Assembly: GCA_025934335.1 (NCBI GenBank)
Contig: JAICYG010000170.1
Coordinates: 1 to 5,261, forward strand
DNA: 5,261 nt
Source: Thermoleophilia bacterium
Lineage (GTDB): Bacteria; Actinomycetota; Thermoleophilia; Gaiellales; Gaiellaceae
Reading direction: 5' to 3'
The notes below the pieces were generated by a model that worked only from the letters and a program-made list of their open reading frames with translations, searched no databases and was not told the origin of the DNA. Shown here one piece after another: positions 1-3,810 of the stretch. How positions within the stretch are numbered: the first letter of the stretch is position 1; each line of letters starts with the position of its first letter. The position numbers were made by a program, and so were the translations under genes.

Positions 1-51
1 AGCGGCAGAGGTCTCTTCCAACTTTCGTCGGTTGAACCCCCGAAGCTTGCG

Positions 52-1980
52 CTAGGAGGTGAGAGACGGTTCCGCCCCTGCTTGCCAGGGAACAAGGGTA
101 GCAAGTTTCGCCCGAAACTCCTGCAACGAAAGCGTGTCTTTCAGTCCACCGTGCTCCCGGATCGCGAGGGCGTCCTCGGACTCCTTGTCGCCGTAGACGA
201 GCACGAACGGGATCTTCTCGACCTCGGCGTTCCGGATCCGCTTGCCGACGGTGTCGTCGGAGGCGTCGACCTCGACGCGGTAGGGGGCGAGCCCTGCTGC
301 GAGCTCGTGCGCGGCGTCGCGGTGGCTCTCCCCGACCGGGAGCACGCGGATCTGCACCGGCGCGATCCAGAACGGGAAGGCGCCCGCGTAGTGCTCGGTG
401 AGGATGCCGATGAAGCGCTCGAACGAGCCCATCAGCGCGCGGTGGATCACGTACGGGACATGCTCGGCGTTGTCCGCGCCCACGTAGGAGCAGCCGATCC
501 GAGCCGGGGTGAGCGCGTCCAGCTGCACGGTGCCCATCTGCCAGGCGCGGCCGAGCGAGTCGCGCATGTGCAGGTCGATCTTCGGCCCGTAAAACGCCCC
601 GTCGCCCTCGTTGACGGAGAACTCGAGCCCGCGCCGCTCGAGCGCCGCCTGCAGCGCCGCCTCGGTGAAGTCCCACTCCTCGTCGGCACCGAGCCGGTTC
701 TCGGGGCGGGTCGAGAGCTCGAAGCTCGACTCGAGGCCGAACAGGTCGTACACGAACTTCGCGTAGTCGAGGCAGCCGAAGATCTCGTCCTCGATCTGCT
801 CGCGGGTGCAGAAGATGTGCGCGTCGTCCTGGGTGACGATGCGAACGCGGGTGAGCCCGTGCAGCGTGCCCGCCCGCTCGTTCCGGTGCAGCGGCGCGGC
901 CTCCGCGTAACGCAACGGCAGCTCGCGGTAGCTGCGCAGCTGCTGCGCGAACAGCATCATGTGCCCCGGGCAGTTCATCGGCTTGATCGCGAAGATGTGG
1001 TCGTCCTCGGGGATCAGGAACATGTTCTCGCGAAACTTCTCCCAGTGCCCCGACCGCTCCCAGAGCGCCTTGTCGAAGATGAGCGGAGTGCGCACCTCCG
1101 AGTAGCCGCGCGCCGCGTTCTCCCGCCGCCGCATCGCCTCGAGCTCGTTCCAGATCACGGCCCCCTTCGGGTGCCAGAACGGCGAGCCCGGCGAGATCTC
1201 GTCGAGATGGAACAGGTCGAGCTGCACGCCGAGGCGACGGTGATCGCGCGCCCGCGCCTGCTCGAGCCGCTCGAGGTACGCGTCGAGATCGGCCTGCGAG
1301 TAGAACGCGGTTCCGTAGATGCGGGTCAGCTGCCTGTTGCGCTCGTCACCGCGCCAGTAGGCGCCGGCGAGGCCGGTCAGCTTGAACGCCTTGATCGGCC
1401 TCGCGTTCTGCAGGTGCAGGCCCCGGCAGAGGTCGGTGAAGTCTCCCTGGGTGTAGAGGGAGATGTCGCCCTCGGCGGTGTCGACGAGCTCGACCTTGTA
1501 CGGCTCGTCCTCGGCCTCGAACCGCTTCACGGCATCGTCGCGCGCGATTTCCTCACGCGACCATTCGCGGCCCTCGGCGATCTCGCGCCTCACCTCCTCC
1601 TCGATGCGCTCGAGGTCGGACTCGGAGATCGGCTCCGGGAAGTCGAAGTCGTAGTAGAAGCCGTTCTCGATCGGCGGCCCGATCGCGATCTTCACCCCCG
1701 GGTAGAGCCGCCGCACGGCCTCCGCGAGCAGATGCGCGGACGAGTGACGGAGCACGTAGAGCGCCGCGGGGTCCGACGAGTCGCGTGTGGTCAGGAATCG
1801 GACGCGCTCCCCGTTCGCGAGCGGCAGGCGCAGGTCGCGCGGCTTGCCGTCGACCTCGACGAGCACCGCCTGCTCGGCGAGCTTCGGCCCGATCGCGCGC
1901 GCCGCGTCGAGTCCCGAGGCACCCTCGGGAAGTTCGAGCTCCGCGTTGTCGGGCAGTACGACTTTCATGACGGACGACAT
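52..1980 (-). CDS. thrS: Threonyl-tRNA synthetase, complete
   Basis: Cytosolic class II aminoacyl-tRNA synthetase that charges tRNA-Thr with threonine. The 642 residues match the usual family length and every domain is visible. A TGS domain spans about 1-65. The editing (SAD) domain follows, with its HxxxH at H79/H83 and the paired C185/H189 in DLCRGLH. The catalytic core runs from about 250 to 535, with motif 2 around R366 in HRNERAGTLHG, motif 3 around R522, and the expected zinc ligands C337 (NCPGHM), H388 (DDAHIF) and H513. The HGTP anticodon-binding domain fills about 540-635. The ATG at 1980 is chosen because GGGGGTGATC, nearly a perfect complement of the 16S rRNA 3' end, lies 9 nt upstream when measured from the G run; the in-frame Met5 is too far from it. 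The gene is preceded by an apparent threonine-rich leader peptide and hairpin, so expression is probably tuned to charged tRNA-Thr. No key residue is missing. Confidence 0.98.
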   Translation of the reverse strand: MSSVMKVVLPDNAELELPEGASGLDAARAIGPKLAEQAVLVEVDGKPRDLRLPLANGERVRFLTTRDSSDPAALYVLRHSSAHLLAEAVRRLYPGVKIAIGPPIENGFYYDFDFPEPISESDLERIEEEVRREIAEGREWSREEIARDDAVKRFEAEDEPYKVELVDTAEGDISLYTQGDFTDLCRGLHLQNARPIKAFKLTGLAGAYWRGDERNRQLTRIYGTAFYSQADLDAYLERLEQARARDHRRLGVQLDLFHLDEISPGSPFWHPKGAVIWNELEAMRRRENAARGYSEVRTPLIFDKALWERSGHWEKFRENMFLIPEDDHIFAIKPMNCPGHMMLFAQQLRSYRELPLRYAEAAPLHRNERAGTLHGLTRVRIVTQDDAHIFCTREQIEDEIFGCLDYAKFVYDLFGLESSFELSTRPENRLGADEEWDFTEAALQAALERRGLEFSVNEGDGAFYGPKIDLHMRDSLGRAWQMGTVQLDALTPARIGCSYVGADNAEHVPYVIHRALMGSFERFIGILTEHYAGAFPFWIAPVQIRVLPVGESHRDAAHELAAGLAPYRVEVDASDDTVGKRIRNAEVEKIPFVLVYGDKESEDALAIREHGGLKDTLSLQEFRAKLATLVPWQAGAEPSLTS

Positions 1981-1984
1981 TACT

Positions 1985-1994
1985 GATCACCCCC
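1985..1994 (-). promoter_or_regulatory. thrS ribosome binding site
   Basis: On the minus strand this reads GGGGGTGATC, differing at one base from GGAGGTGATC, the full complement of the usual 16S rRNA 3' tail. It fixes the thrS start at 1980. It is also the partner of a complementary CACCTCC segment at 2068-2074, so it may be masked in one conformation of the leader RNA. Confidence 0.8.
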
Positions 1995-2067
1995 GTGAGG
2001 ACGACAGGAACGACGAAGTAGAGGAGTCGCCCGTCCCCGACCCGACGGAAGGGGATTCGGACGCCGA

Positions 2068-2074
2068 GGAGGTG
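2068..2074 (-). promoter_or_regulatory. Possible anti-Shine-Dalgarno segment in the thrS leader
   Basis: The minus strand reads CACCTCC, which can pair with GGGGGTG at 1994-1988 over seven consecutive positions with one G-U pair. It begins 11 nt beyond the stop codon of the leader peptide, close enough for a ribosome finishing that peptide to cover part of it. This is consistent with translational control of thrS, but the pairing spans about 70 nt and competes with other folds, so it remains a hypothesis. Confidence 0.3.
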
Positions 2075-2085
2075 CCCGAAGCGGA

Positions 2086-2157
2086 TTAGCCCGCGTGCGG
2101 ACCGGCGACGGTCGTCCGCACGCGGCACAGCGTGAGCGTCGTCGTCAGCCGGAACAT
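2086..2157 (-). CDS. Threonine-rich leader peptide upstream of thrS (23 aa)
   Basis: A 23-codon ORF ending 105 nt before the thrS start. It begins MFRLTTTLTLCRVRTT and ends in TAA, with threonine at codons 5, 6, 7, 9, 15 and 16: six in 23 residues, three of them consecutive. The second half of the ORF forms the hairpin at 2091-2125. The ATG is the seventh base past a TACGCT -10 box, so the transcript would be leaderless, the common form of amino-acid leader peptides in actinobacteria. Ribosomes stalling at the threonine codons when charged tRNA-Thr is scarce would change the fold of the RNA ahead of thrS. The sequence, codons and hairpin are seen directly; the regulatory role is inferred from the match between the leader's amino acid and the downstream synthetase. 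It could be a chance ORF, because GC-rich spacers contain many ACG triplets. Confidence 0.6.
   Translation of the reverse strand: MFRLTTTLTLCRVRTTVAGPHAG
2091..2125 (-). promoter_or_regulatory. Leader hairpin of the thrS attenuator
   Basis: Perfect 11-bp inverted repeat: 2091-2101 pairs with 2115-2125 around a 13-nt loop that can add three inner G-C pairs (2102-2104 with 2109-2111). It covers codons 11-23 of the leader peptide, so a translating ribosome would have to open it. There is no T tract after it on either strand, so it is not a standard intrinsic terminator. A pyrimidine-rich, probably unstructured stretch follows (minus strand, about 2030 to 1995), which would suit Rho-dependent termination. 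Confidence 0.6.
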
Positions 2158-2163
2158 GCGCGG

Positions 2164-2172
2164 AGCGTAGCA
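2164..2172 (-). promoter_or_regulatory. Extended -10 promoter of the thrS leader
   Basis: The minus strand reads TGCTACGCT: a TACGCT -10 box preceded by the TGN extension, which can replace a -35 element. No TTGACA-like -35 is visible at 16-19 bp; that position holds the tandem palindromes. The box ends at 2164, six bases before the leader peptide ATG, so transcription would start at or next to the A of the ATG. Confidence 0.45.
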
Positions 2173-2176
2173 ACGC

Positions 2177-2205
2177 GTGTCAGACACCACCAGGTGTCAG
2201 ACACC
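2177..2205. repeat. Tandem palindrome GTGTCAGACACC x2
   Basis: The 12-mer GTGTCAGACACC occurs at 2177-2188 and again at 2194-2205, a 17-bp period. Each copy is itself a palindrome with a one-base centre (GGTGTC-A-GACACC in the second). Together they also fold into one 11-bp hairpin with a single A-A mismatch and the loop ACCA (2189-2192). The TGA stop of the acetyltransferase gene (2197-2199) lies inside the second copy, and the repeat occupies the -35 region of the thrS leader promoter. It may be a U-less terminator for the acetyltransferase pair, a REP-like repeat, or an operator for a dimeric regulator; sequence alone does not decide. Confidence 0.65.
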
Positions 2206-2670
2206 CGGGCGGTAGCGCATCAGCACCCAGTCCGACACGTGCTCGTCGTCGGCCGGGTGCTGTGACTCCTCGACGAAGCCCGCCTTCGCCCACCCGCGGA
2301 TCGCCCGTTCGTTCCAGGCGTACGGGTCGACCGTGACGTACTGCCAGCCCTCGTCGAGGAGCCGCTCGGCGAGCATGCGGGCGACCGTCGGCATGATCCC
2401 GCGGCCGCGCACCGCCGGCACGAGGAACCCGTCGATGCCGCCGCGGCGCGGCCCCTCCTCCTCCTCCCACCAGGACTGCAGGTAGCCGACCGGCTCACCG
2501 TCCTCCTCGACGATCCACGCGTTGACCGCCTCGCGCTCGAGCCGGTTGCGCACCCCATCCGCCGTGAACGTCTCGCCGTCCCAGTAGCGGGAGACCTCGG
2601 GATCCGCATGCCATCCGACGAGCAGCGGCACGTCGTCGAGCGTGGCGGCGCGGTAGCTCAGAAGTCCCAC
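2197..2670 (-). CDS. GNAT acetyltransferase resembling AAC(6')-Ib-type enzymes
   Basis: Cytosolic acetyl-CoA-dependent N-acetyltransferase of 157 residues. The order of motifs follows the AAC(6')-Ib group: an N-terminal strand and helix (YRAATLDDVPLL), a WHxDPEVSRYW segment near 20-30, EPVGYLQSWWEEEEG at 59-73, GIDGFLV at 78-84, the acetyl-CoA loop around 86-95, and VTVDPYAWNERAIRGWAKAGF at 112-132. D115 and N120 sit in the DPxxxN segment that in AAC(6')-Ib carries the catalytic Asp. The acetyl-CoA loop reads RGRGIMP, with Met93 where a Gly or Ala is usual. The GTG start overlaps the end of the upstream acetyltransferase gene by 13 bp, implying a two-gene operon with coupled translation. The substrate could be an aminoglycoside, but many chromosomal relatives act on other amines. 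The fold is clear; the substrate is a guess from resemblance. Confidence 0.85.
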   Translation of the reverse strand: MGLLSYRAATLDDVPLLVGWHADPEVSRYWDGETFTADGVRNRLEREAVNAWIVEEDGEPVGYLQSWWEEEEGPRRGGIDGFLVPAVRGRGIMPTVARMLAERLLDEGWQYVTVDPYAWNERAIRGWAKAGFVEESQHPADDEHVSDWVLMRYRPGV

Positions 2671-3032
2671 ATCACCGAGTCGACGCGGGTGCCGCCGAGC
2701 GACGCGTAGAGCGCGTTCGCCGCCTCGTTGTTCGGCTCCGTCAACACGAACGACTCCTCATGCCCGGCGAGCAGCTCCTGCATCAGGCGCCGGCCGATCC
2801 CCCGGCGGCGGTAGGGCTCGTCGACGCCGAGCTCGTAGACGAAGAGCATCGCCGACCGCCCTTGGCGGCGCGGCAGCTCGTACCCGAACGCGAAGCCAAC
2901 CGGCCCGTCGCCGTCGAACGCAACCACGAAGCGCACTCGATCGTCCGCGAGCAGCCCGGGGCGTGCGGGCACCTGCTCCGCAAGGCGCTCCACGACCGCC
3001 TCGTCACCGGGTCCCAGGCGCCGCACAGCCAC
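2658..3032 (-). CDS. GNAT acetyltransferase resembling AAC(3)-I-type enzymes
   Basis: Acetyl-CoA-dependent N-acetyltransferase, 124 residues from the chosen GTG. The N-terminus (VAVRRLGPGDEAVVERL), VVAFDGDGPVGFAFGYELPRR at 36-56, LFVYELGVDEPYRRRGIG at 63-80 with the complete R-R-R-G-I-G acetyl-CoA loop, and the ending ALYASLGGTRVDSVMWDF follow the pattern of the AAC(3)-I gentamicin acetyltransferase group. The helical part between strands 1 and 2 is shorter than in those enzymes. The start is uncertain. GTG 3032 has GAGGG ten bases upstream and places the first strand at the N-terminus; GTG 3053 and ATG 3071 would add 7 or 13 residues, and ATG 3071 would overlap the start codon of the divergent CBS gene. 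The next gene starts 13 bp inside this one. GNAT membership is secure; drug acetylation is only suggested by similarity. Confidence 0.82.
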   Translation of the reverse strand: MAVRRLGPGDEAVVERLAEQVPARPGLLADDRVRFVVAFDGDGPVGFAFGYELPRRQGRSAMLFVYELGVDEPYRRRGIGRRLMQELLAGHEESFVLTEPNNEAANALYASLGGTRVDSVMWDF

Positions 3033-3069
3033 CGTTTGCCGTCCCTCGCCCACGGAGACAAAGCCTGCC

Positions 3070-3483
3070 ATGGGACAGATCAGGGAACTGATGACAGTGA
3101 AGCCGCGCACCGTCAAGGCGGGCGACTCCGTCGTCGAGGCGGCCAAGCTGATGCGGGGCGAGGACGCGGGGCTCGCTCCGATCGTCGACGGGGACCGGCT
3201 CGTCGGCGTCGTGACGGACCGCGACATCGCGATCCGCGTGGTCGCCGAGGGGCGCGACCCTCAGTCGACGAAGGTCGAGGAGGTCGCGTCGCAGAACGTG
3301 GTCACGATCGATCCGCAGCAGGAGCTCGACGAGGCGCTGCGGCTGATGGCGCAGCACCAGCTGCGCCGGCTGCCGGTCGTCGAGGAGGACGGGAAGCTCG
3401 TCGGGATCATCGCCCAGGCGGACGTGGCGCGTCACGCCGATGCGGAGCGCACCGGGGAGGTCGTCGAAGAAATATCGGAATGA
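3070..3483 (+). CDS. Two-CBS-domain protein, Hrp1-like
   Basis: Small soluble protein of 137 residues made almost entirely of one pair of CBS domains, at about 4-60 (ending GVVTDRDIAIR, 46-56) and 70-124 (ending GIIAQADVARH, 112-122). The pair should fold into one Bateman module that senses an adenine nucleotide; the Asp residues of TDRD (D50/D52) and QAD (D118) are at positions that commonly hold the ribose. The ADIAR/ADVAR ending, the MRxxxxGxxPIV pattern and the length match mycobacterial hypoxic response protein 1 and its many stand-alone relatives. There is no fused enzyme or transporter domain. ATG 3070 gives the typical start MGQIRELMT; a weak GGAG lies 12 bases upstream. It is divergent from the acetyltransferase pair with only about 37 bp between starts, so its promoter must lie in or against that gene. 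The stop is followed after 9 bp by a strong hairpin. The ligand and physiological partner are not evident. Confidence 0.92.
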   Translation: MGQIRELMTVKPRTVKAGDSVVEAAKLMRGEDAGLAPIVDGDRLVGVVTDRDIAIRVVAEGRDPQSTKVEEVASQNVVTIDPQQELDEALRLMAQHQLRRLPVVEEDGKLVGIIAQADVARHADAERTGEVVEEISE

Positions 3484-3492
3484 GCGCACTTT

Positions 3493-3528
3493 CGTGCGGG
3501 CGCCCACTTGCGAACGGGCGCCCGCACG
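3493..3528 (+). terminator. GC-rich hairpin downstream of the CBS gene
   Basis: Perfect 13-bp stem, 3493-3505 with 3516-3528 (CGTGCGGGCGCCC and its complement), around a 10-nt loop, beginning 9 bp after the CBS stop codon. Its position and strength suggest transcription termination, but no T tract follows. The loop contains TTGCGA, which serves as a plausible -35 element for the next transcript, so terminator and promoter are interlocked. Confidence 0.55.
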
Positions 3529-3537
3529 TCGTACAGT
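3508..3537 (+). promoter_or_regulatory. Promoter for the candidate non-coding RNA
   Basis: TTGCGA at 3508-3513 and TACAGT at 3532-3537 are separated by 18 bp, a normal sigma-70-type layout. Transcription would start about seven bases past the -10 box, near 3544, which is exactly where the 5' strand of the closing helix of the RNA candidate begins. The same GTACAGTGC string recurs in front of the FKBP gene at 4985-4993. Confidence 0.5.
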
Positions 3538-3543
3538 GCGGCT

Positions 3544-3663
3544 CCCGTCGAACGCGGAGCGCAAGTAGGTCGAAGCCCCGCCGAGTGACTGCCTTAGGCC
3601 TCCGGGCCGAAGCGGCCGGTCGGTTGGGTGGACGAAAGCGCCACCGATTCGACGGGTTTTTTT
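3544..3663 (+). ncRNA. Candidate structured small RNA, about 120 nt, possibly Y-RNA-like
   Basis: No protein gene fits here, but a complete small-RNA gene can be read. The promoter at 3508-3537 predicts a start near 3544. CCCGTCGAA at 3544-3552 is perfectly complementary to TTCGACGGG at 3648-3656, and the second strand runs straight into seven Ts (3657-3663). Inside this closing helix are an arm at 3554-3581 (GCGG/CCGC plus GC/GC around a 14-nt loop), a CCGA/TCGG helix at 3581-3584 with 3620-3623, a GGCCG-AAG-CGGCC hairpin at 3605-3617, and a GGTGG/CCACC hairpin at 3627-3645. The 5' strand contains GTCGAACG, matching the GNCGAAN(0-1)G sequence I recall for the Ro/Rsr-binding helix of bacterial Y RNAs. 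The first arm resembles a tRNA D arm (AAGTAGGTCGAAGC). It is not 5S rRNA, tRNA, SRP RNA or RNase P RNA by their conserved cores. The structure is seen; the RNA's existence is inferred, and the Y-RNA identity is tentative. No rsr gene is in view. Confidence 0.55.
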
Positions 3664-3664
3664 G

Positions 3665-3695
3665 TTGGGGGGAGAACCTTCGGTTCTCCCCCCAA
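3665..3695. repeat. Perfect 14-bp hairpin next to a T7 tract
   Basis: TTGGGGGGAGAACC at 3665-3678 pairs without mismatch with 3682-3695 around the triloop TTC. The seven Ts at 3657-3663 lie upstream of it on the plus strand, so it is not an intrinsic terminator in either direction: plus-strand RNA has no T run after it and minus-strand RNA has an A run. It may be a dispersed palindromic element, a backup stop or stabilising 3' structure, or part of the acyl-CoA dehydrogenase leader. Confidence 0.6.
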
Positions 3696-3729
3696 GGCTC
3701 CCCTCTCCGACACGTGGCAGTTCGCGGTT

Positions 3730-3758
3730 GGCGCGCACGGGCTGAGCCCGCACGCGCC
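3730..3758 (+). other. GC-rich imperfect hairpin before the acyl-CoA dehydrogenase gene
   Basis: GGCGCG (3730-3735) and CGGGC (3738-3742) pair with GCCCG (3746-3750) and CGCGCC (3753-3758), separated by a symmetrical CA/CA internal loop and closed by the loop TGA. It lies about 50 bp before the GTG start. No regulator-binding motif or riboswitch core is recognised; chance is not excluded at this base composition. Confidence 0.35.
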
Positions 3759-3810
3759 GTGGGAGCGTGGTGCAGCTGCGACCCGCGCAAGAACCAGGTT
3801 GAATCGCGGC

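Noticed and set aside
1..51. Start of the gene downstream of thrS, possibly infC
   Set aside because: The 51 bases on the minus strand show no convincing start codon with a ribosome binding site and no terminator, so nothing can be annotated.
82..1986. A 634-codon open frame on the plus strand, fully antisense to thrS
   Set aside because: Its translation is a low-complexity mix of Arg, Val, Leu, Glu and Asp with no domain, the usual shadow of a GC-rich gene; thrS on the other strand has every family motif.
1967..2089. A 40-codon plus-strand ORF, very acidic (starts MTDDITDHPREDD), ending two bases before the 2091-2125 hairpin
   Set aside because: Tempting because of coding-like base composition and a hairpin behind the stop, but it has no ribosome binding site or suitable promoter and overlaps the thrS start. 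The Thr-rich leader explains the hairpin better. Conservation in relatives would reopen it.
3544..3656. 5S rRNA, because of length near 117 nt and a terminal helix
   Set aside because: The conserved 5S segments around CCGAAC and the loop A and loop E sequences are absent, and no other rRNA gene is nearby.
3626..3663. GGGTGGACGAAAGCG before a T tract, resembling the T-box core and antiterminator
   Set aside because: Only the GGGTGG part agrees with the T-box sequence. There is no specifier stem-loop, and the downstream gene is an acyl-CoA dehydrogenase, not an amino acid gene.
3628..3810. Upstream ATG giving the acyl-CoA dehydrogenase 61 extra residues
   Set aside because: The extension comes from the hairpins and T7 tract of the spacer, has no family similarity, and the protein starts normally at GTG 3811.
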